This document shows, one piece after another, positions 11,904 to 23,199 of a DNA stretch of 64,000 nucleotides (position 1 is the stretch's first letter; every line of letters begins with the position of its first letter). The notes under the pieces are model-generated. The model had not been told where the DNA came from, ran no database searches, and was given only the letters and a program-made list of their open reading frames with translations. The stretch is from Argopecten irradians (Eukaryota; Mollusca; Bivalvia; Pectinida; Pectinidae): assembly GCF_041381155.1 (NCBI RefSeq), contig NC_091149.1:13904609-13968608 (forward strand), read 5' to 3'. The translations under genes were made by a program, and so were the position numbers.

Positions 11904-13180
11904 CAGAAATTAAAATTCCAATACTCACCTATGATGTAAAGTGTATTTCGGCTGTATGTCAAATCTGTAATATGAACTTAATCGGTCAAGTGGTTTGTCC
12001 AGGACAGGGCTTCACCTTCGGACAGTCACCCACGGAGTAATTCTGAAAACATGAAATATTGAACTTACACACTGTGTTGATTAATTGCAAATTATGTATT
12101 AAATATTGAAATAGTATTAATGTTGTTTAAGTTAATTATTGATTATATCATTAAACTTTCTGAATATAATGAAAAAATAGGAAAAGTCCTCAGCCAAGGG
12201 GAGATAATCCATTACATAATCAGGTACCCCTATAATATAGAAAATGTCAAGATTTTGGAAGAAAACCAGATATACCAAACCTTTTATATATTCAAATTTA
12301 CCAGGAACATGGTTCCAGAGCCTTTCTGTTTAAAGTAAACAAATTAAACAAAGATCAAACCTGTAATGAGCACAAAAGATGCATGTCTTTGTACGTGACT
12401 GGAATCTGTGCAACCAACATATATTTCCGGTAATCTTGAATGACACTGAAACACCATTAATATGTAAACAAAAAGTATGATGTTAACATCAATTCAAAAA
12501 CACCCAAAACTGGATTATTTTGTTTAACAGTCTTACTTCAAATCCGCAATCTAGTTTCCATGGCTGGCCCCAATTTGCCATATACATCATGAATATATTT
12601 AGTTTATGATAATGAACCATCCCTCAAATATTGTCCATAAACTCAATTTCAAACTTTATATTTCATCATTATACGAAATTTATACTAAAATGTTACATTT
12701 TAAGTTTAATAGTTATAAAACAGCCTTTTATAAAATGGTAACTGAAATATGTGAAATGAATTTTGGTTATAGTGAGCATATAATTTTAGTTTGAACGCAA
12801 TCATTGAGTACAGCAAGTTATGGACAGAGATATTTTAATTAATAAACAACCATTTAGTTGTTAATGTCATCCCATCAAAAGGACAATGTCATATACAATC
12901 AGCACAATGGTTTAACGTTTTTGCTTACTGATGACAGTTTTTAATTGTCACAATGTCAAATAAGTACATTCGTATTCAAGTACACATAGTTTTATCTCGA
13001 TTTATAATGACGTAGAGTCCAACCCACTGAATACAAACTAAGATAGTATAAAATCACGTTTTCTATGAGTGGAATTCAAATAAGTCTTGGAATAATTTTA
13101 TGTGGCTTAGAAACTCTAAACGAAATTGAGAACAAAGCATTTATTTGACCATGTATTTGAATATATAGTAAATTCAAAAA
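11904..13180. other. Intergenic, no gene seen
   Basis: AT-rich sequence. Two short open frames (12120-12338 and 12606-12794) lack recognisable motifs and splice context and are treated as chance. Confidence 0.5.
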
Positions 13181-13189
13181 GATTCTGAA

Positions 13190-13256
13190 CACCCCCCCCA
13201 CCTTCCTCTCTCTCTCTCTCTGTCTTAGTCCCCCCCCCTCTCTCTCTCTAAAGTAT
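13190..13256. repeat. Low-complexity C-tracts and (CT)n microsatellite
   Basis: Runs of C alternate with (TC)n repeats (13206-13221 and 13237-13248). It lies directly upstream of a SINE and produces a spurious Arg/Glu-rich frame on the minus strand. Confidence 0.9.
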
Positions 13257-13301
13257 GTATGTGTGAGTGTGAGCGTGTGCGACATTTGTATGTCTTTGAG
13301 T

Positions 13302-13798
13302 AATTGCATGATCGTAAAAGGCGACTAAATTTAGGATCTTATCTTTTCTATTCTTCCTAACTGACTTTATCCTTCCGTATGCCTCCCTTGGCACCGCCTC
13401 ACTTTTGGCCTTGAGTTGAGCGTTCGCCCCTGTGAGGAAGGCTCTGGGTTCTGTCCCCTGGCAGAGACACACCAAAGTCTGTAAAAGTGGTAGTTTCTGC
13501 TCCTGCTTAGCGCTCAGCAAAAAGGGAGTGGAACGACTGGTTCGCCCGTTGTCAGTATAATGTGACCGGGTGGGGTGTGTTGCTTTGTGTCTTCGGCGGC
13601 ATGCTTCAGTGATATAGCACTATAAAAGGGCAAAAGTTCCACTATACAAGAAGACACAACATGAATATACCGCAGTCTCCCAAAACACGCACCTCGCACA
13701 ACATACACGCAACACACCGCATACATGGGAGGCCGTCCTTATACATGACCATAGCTGTTAATAGGACGTTAATTAATCAAACAAACAAACAAACAAAC
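13302..13798 (+). mobile_element. tRNA-derived SINE, near full length
   Basis: It shows the tRNA-related segment (gagttgagcgttcgcccctg and the B-box-like gggttctgtcccc), then the central region (gactggttcgcccgttgtca), then a tail region ending aattaatc(aaac)n. At least ten more copies or fragments lie in the window. Apparent proteins in it are shadows. Confidence 0.88.
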
Positions 13799-14365
13799 TT
13801 TGTGTAATTGTACATATTGTTTGTTTGATATATGTTAAGGAGAGCACTAGTAGCCTTCGGGCTGTTTGTAATCCTCGTTAAATAAATAAAGAATTAAATT
13901 AAATTCCCTGCATATTGCATTCAATACTCTTGTATTTATTACCTGTTTATTTAATCGGTTAATACGAAATCCCGCGCAATACGCAAAGATTCCCCTGGGT
14001 AACATTTACGTTGTAATAAACTCACATAATACCAAGTGCCAAAACCAGATAAGTTTTGATCTTTACTGCCATGTTTCGGCATATTTACTCCAATTATAGG
14101 TATACATTAGATAATCAACTAAAAAAGAATGACAGGTTTTCGATAAAACAATAATATATCCCTATTCAAAGTCTCAATTTGTTTCATTTATGTGCTTGTT
14201 AACCCACTTAGTGCGAATCTTGAATAATATGTACAGATATCAAGGGTCCCCAGGAATTCATAATAACTGAGTTGGACTGCGTTTCTTAAAATGCTCATCA
14301 TTTGAACAATAATTGGTGTTTTAACATGGCACTCTGAAATACAGGGCTAACTATGGCCATTGTGT
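13799..14365. other. Intergenic, no gene seen
   Basis: AT-rich stretch between a SINE and the terminal-repeat element at 14366. No motif or open frame of note. Confidence 0.5.
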
Positions 14366-15311
14366 AACTAATCTACAGCTACAGGTTAGGCATTCAACTA
14401 ACTTTGACACTAAACATTTCAAAACAATTGTGTAATGTCTACTCTGGTCATGCATGTATTGCATGAAATTGTCATGAAATTCCATACCAATGTTTTACCA
14501 GAAAATTTGTTGTGAGTTTTAATTCTCTTCATTCTGAGTGGAGCTGTACAAGAAGCAACATGGAAGACAGTGCAGATCAGATCTTTATGAAGTCAAACTA
14601 TCTAAGATGATTATCAAATTTTAATGAAGTACAAACTGATTTTTTAATATATCGCTCTACGTTATGAAAAGAATAACAACAGTTAAAGAATATCATTGGT
14701 CCTTTTTAAAACCACAATATCAAGATTGAGTGAATTTATAAAGGAAGCTGCATTGGAATTAAGTGAAAACGGCAAAGTGATAAAAAGAAACTAAAGCTTT
14801 TTTTTCAAATATATCCAGTAGGCTTTGTGTGAATCTTGAATAAGGAATCACACAATCAATCACTGAAAGTGTTCAATTTCGGAAAACGTGGATTTATGTG
14901 TTATGTGTATGAATTCAAGAAATGAAGTAATTTAAAAACAGTGAAATTATTGGGACAAGAAAGTTAATGAAAGCATTCAATTTTCAAAGAAAGAAAGTGC
15001 ACGTTTCTACTAAAAATCAAAACATCATTTAAGGAATGCCTGTGCTGTCAAAATACATGTACTAAGGAGTTTTCGATACAAGGAGTGTTTTTTAGCGTTG
15101 TGGTTGATATAATTGGATTTAAGCCGATGTCTACGAATTAATGTATTAAACAGAAAATATGTAATAATATGTATTATTGAAGTCTTGTATTACATTTATA
15201 TTGAATTTAATTTGATTTATTTATTATTTATCTGTCTTTTCGCAATGCTGCATGTAGTTTTGCTCTCTACCTTTCACTGTACATTAGTTTACCTGGACCT
15301 GTAGATTAGTT
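14366..15311. mobile_element. Possible non-autonomous element with inverted ends
   Basis: The left end aactaatctacagctacagg is matched in inverse at the right end (cctggacctgtagattagtt). The span is about 0.95 kb and codes for nothing recognisable. The right end is also the left arm of the hairpin at 15269-15356. Target duplications were not identified, so the boundaries are tentative. Confidence 0.45.
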
Positions 15312-15356
15312 GAAACTAATCTATAGCTACAGGTAAACTAATGTACAGTGAAAGGT
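15269..15356. repeat. Near-perfect 88-bp inverted repeat (hairpin)
   Basis: The arm beginning acctttcactgtacattagt (15269) is repeated in reverse complement from 15313 to 15356, with essentially no spacer and about four mismatches near the centre. It could extrude as a cruciform or fold as an RNA hairpin. It may be two element ends head to head. Confidence 0.85.
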
Positions 15357-15451
15357 GTACTTATCTACAGACAGAACAAGTACTTGAACAATAGTCCAAC
15401 TAAAGCAGGGTGACAGCAAAAGATGACATCATTGCAATGTTTTAAGTATGT

Positions 15452-15738
15452 CTAATAAGCACAAAAAAAAAAAAAAAAATTTATTTTGCCTTTGGTGCAT
15501 GGGCAATCAGTACTTCATTCCATATAAGATATATAGTGCTACGGAAATATGTTCGGGATGCAATTAATGATTTTTCATATTTTCAACTGAAAATAATATT
15601 AGAAGCTCAAACTTTTCAATAGTGGTAAAGGTTTAAAGTAAGCAATTTTGTAACTGAAGAAAACACCAAATGGTCTGCTCCTGTTTTTGATAGTGAAAAA
15701 GTACCATTTGTGAGTGTTGGAGCATCTTTAAAATGCGT
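15452..15738 (-). mobile_element. GATGCTCCACCGC-family MITE, truncated copy
   Basis: The right end ttggagcatctttaaaa is preserved. The inner phrases gtttttgatagtgaaaaagt and cctttggtgcatgggcaatc match full copies at 30949 and 39004 in reverse complement. The other end is replaced by a poly-A tract. Confidence 0.75.
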
Positions 15739-15739
15739 G

Positions 15740-16500
15740 CAGGAAATGGTAATATTTTTTTATTCATCAGCATTGCTTAATAACATGATTCGAAATGAAA
15801 TACTTATTTAACCGCAAGACCTATATAATTTGAACAGGCTTGAAAATTAAATACTCAACATGTGTAAGAATCTGTATCGTTATACAGAAATATAAAGGTT
15901 ATGGAATCATAACACCATTTTCCAGAATTTCTAGTCTTAAAAGTTCCTAAAATGAATAACAAAAAGATAAATTGATTAATCTTTCTAATTGATTAGATTA
16001 ATTAATAAATTATTAATTGCGAGCAAATTTTTATTTTTTAAAGTTTCTAAAATAGACCTTCCCACAATACTATCTTCAGATGACAACTTTTCAGATTTCA
16101 GATTTCAGATTTTTCTTAAATCGTAATCATCTTTTGATGACATGATAGTCCAAATAATTACAAAATATTTTGGTGTTTAAGAACCGGCAGTGGGTGTATT
16201 ACTTCGGTGAAGATTTGATAGGCCTCCAAATTTGACCTTTTTTGGTTTCGATATTATTATCTGTAAAAATTATTTAGAAGTTTTCACGCCACAAATATTC
16301 AGTCAAAATTTGCAGAATTAAACACTTTTGAAAATATGATATCGTTTCACGAAACTGAACATCAATTTGATTTAGTTTTTGACCAAAAAATGAACGCCGG
16401 TGTACAGTCATTCCTAGTATAGCCCCTTGGGCCTTTTAAATTTTTTAAAGGTATCTTACAGGTTCTCTGTCATAGTACTACAAAATGCACCTAGGTTTGG
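15740..16500. other. Intergenic, no gene seen
   Basis: AT-rich, with a triple tcagattt run near 16090-16115. It ends in a tract with ccccttgggccttttaa just before the minisatellite. Confidence 0.5.
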
Positions 16501-16509
16501 TTGAATTGG

Positions 16510-17912
16510 TTTGTGGGCAAAATTCAATGGTAGCTGTAACATATCCTTTAGAGATATGTTATACTCATATCAATCAAAATTCAATGGTAGCTACAACATA
16601 TCCTTTAGAGATATGTTATACTCATATCTTATATCAAAATTCAATGGTAGCTACAACATATCCTTTAGAGATATGTTATACTCATATATCAAAATTCAAT
16701 GGTAGCTGTAACATTCCTTTAGAGATATGTTATACTCATATCTTATATCAAAATCAATGGTAGCTGTAACGTATCCTTTAGAGATATGTTATACTCATAT
16801 CTTATATCAAAATTCAATGGTAGCTGTAACAGATCCTTTAGAGATATGCTACACTCATATTTTACATCAAAATTCAATGTAGCTACAACATATCCTTTAG
16901 AGATATGTTATACTCATATCTTATATCAAAATTCAATGGTAGCTGTAACAGATCCTTTAGAGATATGCTATACTCATATCTTATATCAAAATTCAATGGT
17001 AGCTGTAACAGATCCTTAAGAGATATGCTATACTCATATTTTACATCAAAATTCAATGGTAGCTACAACATATCCTTTAGAGATATGTTATACTCATATC
17101 TTATATCAAAATTCAATGGTAGCTGTAACAGATCCTTTAGAGATATGCATACTCATATCTTATATCAAAATTCAATGGTAGCTACAACATATCCTTTAGA
17201 GATATGTTATATTAATATTTTATATTAAAATTCAATGGTAGCTACAACATATCCTTTAGATATATGTTATATCAAAATTCAATGGTAGCTGTAACAAATC
17301 CTTTAGAGATATGCTATACTATATTTTACATCAAAATTCAATGGTAGCTACAACATATCCTTTAGATATATGTTTTATCAAAATTCAATGGTAGCTGTAA
17401 CAGATCCTTTAGAGATATGCTATACTCATATTTTACATCAAAATTCAATGGTAGCTACAACATATCCTTTAGAGATATGTTATACTCATATCTTATATCA
17501 AAATTCAATGGTAGCTGTACGGATCCTTTAGAGATATGCTTTACTCATATTTTACATCAAAATTCAATGGTAGCTAAACATATCCTTTAGAGATATGTTA
17601 TACTCATATCTTATATCAAAATTCAATGGTAGCTGTAACAGATCCTTTAGAGATATGCTATACTCATATCTTATATCAAAATTCAATGGTAGCTACAACA
17701 TATCCTTTAGAGATATGTTATACTCATATCTTATATCAAAATTCAATGGTAGCTACAACATATCCTTTAGAGATATGTTATACTCATATCTTATATCAAA
17801 ATTCAATGGTAGCTGTAACAGATCCTTTAGAGATATGCTATACTCATATTTTACATCAAAATTCAATGGTAGCTGTAACGTATCCTTTAGAGATATGTTA
17901 TACTCATATTTG
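16510..17912. repeat. 60-bp minisatellite, about 24 units
   Basis: The unit contains caaaattcaatggtagct, then one of two variants: acaacatatcctttagagat or gtaacagatcctttagagat. Units 6-24 mostly alternate between the variants, suggesting ~120-bp higher-order units. The first variant can form the hairpin CATATC-ctttaga-GATATG. Because 60 is a multiple of three, several frames stay open and give repetitive peptides, but stops interrupt all of them and no gene signals surround them. Confidence 0.95.
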
Positions 17913-18515
17913 AACATATTAGGAAACATTAATTCTCTTCTTGTATTTTATTTAAAAAAAAATGTTTGTGATTGTTTGTTTTCACTGATGGGGACCTACC
18001 ACATAAACGCAAAAAAAAAACCACCACAAATTCCGACTATATGATAAAAACACAGCGACAAAACGAATTAGTCCTGTTTTCAATATTTTATTTCCTTAAA
18101 TTCCCCCACCAAATATTTTCGTTCAACACAAATACAATTCATGTATTCAGTCCAACAAATGTCCAAGTAAGAGATACCGTATCACAGGAACAATTCGTGG
18201 AAATGCTTGATTATTTCTGAGGATTGCATGGTTATGAGGACGTATACTTATGTGTATAAGGAAATCTTCACTATAATTCTAATTAAAGGGAAATCATAGC
18301 CTCGTTCCATTCAAATTTCTTAAATAATACCGTATATCCAATAATAACTGCGAGTGAAACGTTTCGCGGTTTAAACATAAAAAGTGAAAATGAAAAATTC
18401 GGAACAATATGTCTACAATTCGATCTACTAAATACGTTTGACTAATTGATCTTGCTACACGGCCATGTCCAATGACTTCGTGAAAGTAGGAAAACGTATA
18501 TGGTATATAAAATCT
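17913..18515. other. Intergenic stretch downstream of the TRIM pseudogene
   Basis: The last ~55 bp are homologous to the 3' flank of the intact TRIM gene at 5509-5580. The rest is AT-rich with poly-A and poly-T runs and no recognisable gene. Confidence 0.5.
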
Positions 18516-20035
18516 TCATATCATTTGGAATACTTTCACCACACGCCTATCTTCCTCTGACAATGTTCTGTTGTGCTGTGAAACACATATAATGTTCTGC
18601 CTTGATGACGTATGAAGTTCCCATGGCACCAACAGGGTATTATTGCTGTAGGCTTTCAAGTCGTCGCCATTGAAAGACAATGTGAATATTTTCCCTGAAT
18701 CCTGTGACGTCACCAGTATTTTTGTACCTGTGACGCAAATGCCTGTACAGATACCGATTTGACGATCTGCAACCTTCCACAGGGTATCTCCGTGAAAATT
18801 TATGCATTTAATGTGCGGTTCTGAATAAATTTGGTCGGTGATAAAAATCTTTTGCTCTGATGACATCATGGTGACGTATGTAAACTTTGTGGATTCGTAT
18901 GATTCATCTAAATTTAACATCCACAACTCTCCATCAGTTTCCAAAATTTGTAGCTCAGAACTGGAGCAGACAGCCACATATCTATCATCAGAAGCTATCG
19001 CCTTGCATGTGATGCCGGTTTTCAATTTACGTCCAACCAACACTGAACCGTCCTCTGTAACGTCACATCTCAGGAGTTCCTGCGTATCTGGAATGGACAA
19101 TAAACTTGATCGTGAGTCGACGATATGCAAACAACATCATAGGGTGCTGGGTGGATGTTTGTGGAACACATGCAGTTGAGAAAGATACTTAATACGGTCA
19201 CGACTGCATTCGTATGGTCTACAAGTAGTAGTTTTTCCGACGGGTAAAATCACAATGCCCGTGATCCATGACGGTTTTTCCTTGAAACGGTAGTTTGATG
19301 TATGGACATGCGCTTTGTTAGGATTCTTTGTTTGTTCAGACGAGTTGTTTGTCTTTATTGATATATCTTTCACCTTTTCATTTTTGCGTTGTCGCACCAA
19401 CTCACTAATTCTTTTCCTCATCGAATGATTTTCTCCCGAAGATGTTGGTCTGACTGGTGTAGAAATGTCCACGTGTTACGTCTCTTATCAATGGTGTTCT
19501 CCAGAAGGTCGCATTGTTCAGATAGAAGACTTAGATCTTGTTCTAAGTTGCTTTGCCTTGACAGTTTTACGGCATCTGAATTTTCGGACCTTTCAACTTT
19601 GTTCTGAGCCTCTTCTTGAGTGAGAACGTATTTGCATTGTCGATGGTCCTGGCAGCATATCGAACATATAAACTTATTGTGATCAACACAGAAATGGCCA
19701 AGCTCTTTTTGAGGATGTTCTTTACAGTGCTCGGTCTTCGTTGGTGTTCTGTAAGCATCAATCATTGTACTGATCACGTGGTTGCTGACCAGTTGATCTA
19801 CCCACCGTTTCGGGTTTTGTTTCACATGCAATGGAACCGAGACGTATCGGCGGCATACTGGGCAATGGTATCCGTTTCGGTGAGGATTTTGCGAATGTCT
19901 TTCTATAATGTAATTGCTGATACATTTCTTACAAAATGAATGTAGACATGGCAAGGCTTTAGGTTCCTGGAATATTTCTAGACAAATCGTACATGTGATC
20001 TGGTCTTCTGCTGTCTGGATAATTGCAGTTGCCAT
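18516..20035 (-). pseudogene. TRIM-type gene paralogue broken by three frameshifts
   Basis: The sequence runs collinear with the 3988-5508 gene at very high similarity, from the ATG at 20035 to the stop at 18516. RING and B-box residues are all present in the first frame (20035 to about 19435). Three one-base changes then break it: a loss near 19430-19440 (immediate TGA), a gain near 19231-19245, and a loss near 19099-19110. The C-terminal part stays open to 18516. An acceptor (ctttcag, exon start 20072) and a promoter (P5) are still recognisable. A truncated RING/B-box/coiled-coil protein of about 200 residues could still be made. Assembly error is the alternative and would show as read disagreement. 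Confidence 0.88.
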
Positions 20036-20071
20036 AGTGACGCCTGTTTGTGACAATCGAATTCACCGTCG

Positions 20072-22220
20072 CCTGAAAGTATATGGAATGTATAATGATA
20101 ACCATTGCTTAAATATTTTAATTTGACAGGCTGATTGTTATTTAGAAAAGTATTCCGTATTTGCATATTATAGATTATCTGCACTTGTGGGGTTCGATTA
20201 TGATGGCATAAGTTTCAGAGAAAACAACTTTAATTGCGATCAGGAAATAATGACGTCACAATGGGTGCCTATCGGAAGAGAGCCAATTCTATAATATGCA
20301 AAGACGGAATAGAAGAACAGCAAAATAACAAAAGTGAATAATAAAAATGCTGAAAAGAAGAGCAGAAAATTAAACACCGTGTTTATTATCCATAACATGA
20401 GAAAGTATCACACTTTCATCACTTCGGTTAACACGAGAAAACTCTCTCTCCACTCCCTCTCTCTCTTTGTCTATTCAACCACTATGAATCTTTTTAATAA
20501 TAATTGTGTCGGTTATTGTCAATGTATGTTAGTAGTGTATATTATGAGACGTTTGACTACATTTTAATCAACGTATGTCTTTTCCTACTAATGGTCTCAA
20601 CCTCATAATATTCTCATTAATTAGGAACTGAAAATCAATTTACAATATCTCAAATTGAATATTGATAAATGAATAGAATGTGTCCCGACATGTTGCCACA
20701 TATTGTTAACTCCACTTAAACACAAGAAAAATATCTAAAGAAATGAGGTTGAACGATTCTGAATTACTTTTGTACAGTTGCACTGTAAATAACACGCTTT
20801 TAAACGTGTGATCTACACAATTTAAATTATTCACCTCTAAAAAAAGCAATTAGCATACCCCCATAAATCTGTATTGAATCGTGATTTTTACATGTTCATA
20901 ATTTTAAGGATAATTACTATTTGGTACTCTCTGTGTCTTTGTGTAATTCATCGTTTGTTTTAGCTCTAGCCAGATCGATTTTTTTTTAATTTAACGTTGA
21001 TAGCGATTATATGTACTATGATTTTTTTCATTTTCTTTTGAATATGTTTTAATTATATTTCATGTATATTCATATTTTCAGAACATACTAACTTATATTA
21101 TACAAATGTCATAATGGCCATTTGACTTTTGTTGTACTGGTGACGTCATGATAGTTTTCTTTTGTGTTTTAAAGCCAAATTACCATCGGACGCCTGTTCG
21201 GAATGGCGAAACTGTGTTTTGGCCTTTGGATATTTCCAAAACAAACCTGTATAAAACCATTAGCTCCTGTTAGACGACAGCCAACGGAGTATTGTGTGTA
21301 GGATGTTGTTGGCCTTCCGCCTCTCAGCTGTCTGACAAAGCAGTGAATGTCGGCGTCTTATATACACAGATTTCACAATCTATTTCTATTTGCATATTAT
21401 TTTTAGAGAATTTGATCATCATCCAGAACGAGGCTTCACGTCACATATTTAATATAGAAATCGAATTTCATTGAGGGATTACCTGATTTAAATTCATCAT
21501 ACATCTTCTTAAATTGATAATGGTCCTATTCAAATGAGCATGCGATTAATTTACAAAGAAATACATGTATACATAATTTTTTATTTTCAAGTACATTTTT
21601 ACCATTTTTGCTCAAAAGTTATAATTTTGATTCTTACATCAAAGAACAATTAATACATTTAAACATAAAATTTTCACAATACATTTAGTTATTCATGGTA
21701 GACATCATCAATATTTTATTATTTTACAGTAAATAATGTTTTGACCTTATAAAACAATATGAAAGTAAGTCGAACATCAACGATATTAATCAAAAAATAA
21801 AATTAATACTTTTGTATTTTATTCCATTGGTGACATTTGCAAGCATGCACGTTGAGTTCATAATGATGTATGTTAAAAAAGACAAATTATACTAAAATTT
21901 ACAAAATTATTATGTGAATTTATGTTTATACTTAATTTTGGTATTTTGTTTTGTATAATATTGCAATGTTAGTATACATGTTAAATTATTATCATAGCCA
22001 TTCTAATCCGCGTCGACATCTTTGGGAATGGAACCCTATATCATGTCTAGAGATTAATTATTCCGTTTTTGACATCTATAGAATGTAATAAATCACCTAA
22101 TGGATTTGTTTTATAGTTGAAAGACTCGCTTTATTAATATTAATATGTTAACTTAAGTAACAAATTATGTAACTGTTAAATATTCAATGAGCTAATGTTT
22201 TTTGTGTGTGTTTCTTTTGA
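20072..22220 (-). repeat. Inverted copy of the TRIM upstream region
   Basis: Together with the pseudogene this is an inverted duplicate of about 960-5510. The matching blocks are 21990-22220 (to about 1000-1240), 21240-21480 (P2 module) and 21115-21150 (to about 1960-1990). The intron equivalent (20073-21246) is about 1 kb shorter than in the + strand copy. Several short open frames inside are unsupported. Confidence 0.8.
21247..21433 (-). promoter_or_regulatory. TRIM-type promoter module P5
   Basis: On the minus strand it shows CCTCGTTCTGG (21433-21423), octamer ATGCAAAT (21395-21388) and TATATAAG (21365-21358). The conserved exon follows and ends ACAG|GTTTGT at 21247. It drives toward the pseudogene. 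Its elements match P2 closely, although the coding exon is broken. Confidence 0.68.
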
Positions 22221-22248
22221 ACCATTTGACTGTTGACTTAATATACAC

Positions 22249-22761
22249 AACAAGAGGCCCATGGGCCTTAACGGTCATCTGGCAATACAACACCATGAAT
22301 GAAAGTTCCTTGATCCCCACCATGCTACAAGTCCGATATCCATTCTCTACGACTCTAAGTTATTTAATGGCGGCCAATTAAAATCTAAGCCTATTTGACC
22401 CCTATGAGATTGAAGGCCAATGACATTCACTAAACAAACTTAATAGCCCTTCATCCATGCATGTTACATGCCCAATATCAGGTCTCTAGCCTCTTACTTT
22501 TTTACACGTCGTTTAAAGATTTTAACTTTTTTGACCCCTGTGAACTTGAATGAAGGTCAAGGATATTCATTTGAACAAACTTGGTAGCCCTTCATCACAG
22601 CATGCTACAGGCCAAATATCAGTACCCTGTACCTTTCGGTTATTAAGAAAAAGTCATTTGAATGAAAATTTCACGCACGCCGGACGGCGCCTGGCGCACG
22701 GCGACGGACGGTGCATGATGATAATAGTTCATCCTGACCCTTCGGGTCAGATGACCTAAAA
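22249..22761. mobile_element. Dispersed element with GGTCATCTGA ends (E1)
   Basis: It begins aacaagaggcccatgggcct and ends gggtcagatgacctaaaa. Inside there are two diverged repeats of ~165 bp (tttgacccctatgagattga and tttgacccctgtgaacttga) and a G+C-rich cgccggacggcg tract near the right end. It resembles the tandem-core, pearl/Helitron-like elements described in bivalves; class not proven. Confidence 0.7.
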
Positions 22762-23199
22762 CGAATGAAAAGACATGATGATTTTAGCTAACTGGAAGAT
22801 ATCTATGACACAAAATATCAATTGTCTCTATTGGGTTTTACATTCGCAAACTTATTTTTTTACTTTTTGTAAGGAATTAACGGACATCCTTATTGCTTCG
22901 GACAGCAACTATTGGATTAATTGGATGTATTATTGATTATTAATAAGATGTCAAACATTTATCGAATATGCTCCTTTATAAAAGTTTGTTTCCAATACGT
23001 TCTCTCCCCCCCCCCCAAAGTAGAATACTTAGATTATAGATTTTATTTTTTCGCTTTCGCTGTTTTTAGGTCATCTGACCCGAAGGGTCAGGATGACCTA
23101 TAGTCATCATGTTTCGTCCGTCGTCGTCCGCCGTCCGCCGTGCGTTAACTTTTCACATTTTCAACTTCTTCTCAAGTTCTACCAGTGCCATTTAGCTGA

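Noticed and set aside
16485..18044. Several overlapping + strand open frames with repeats like KFNGSCNRSFRDMLYSYLIS
   Set aside because: They are translations of the 60-bp minisatellite (20 codons per unit), open in more than one frame, with no promoter, splice or stop conservation.
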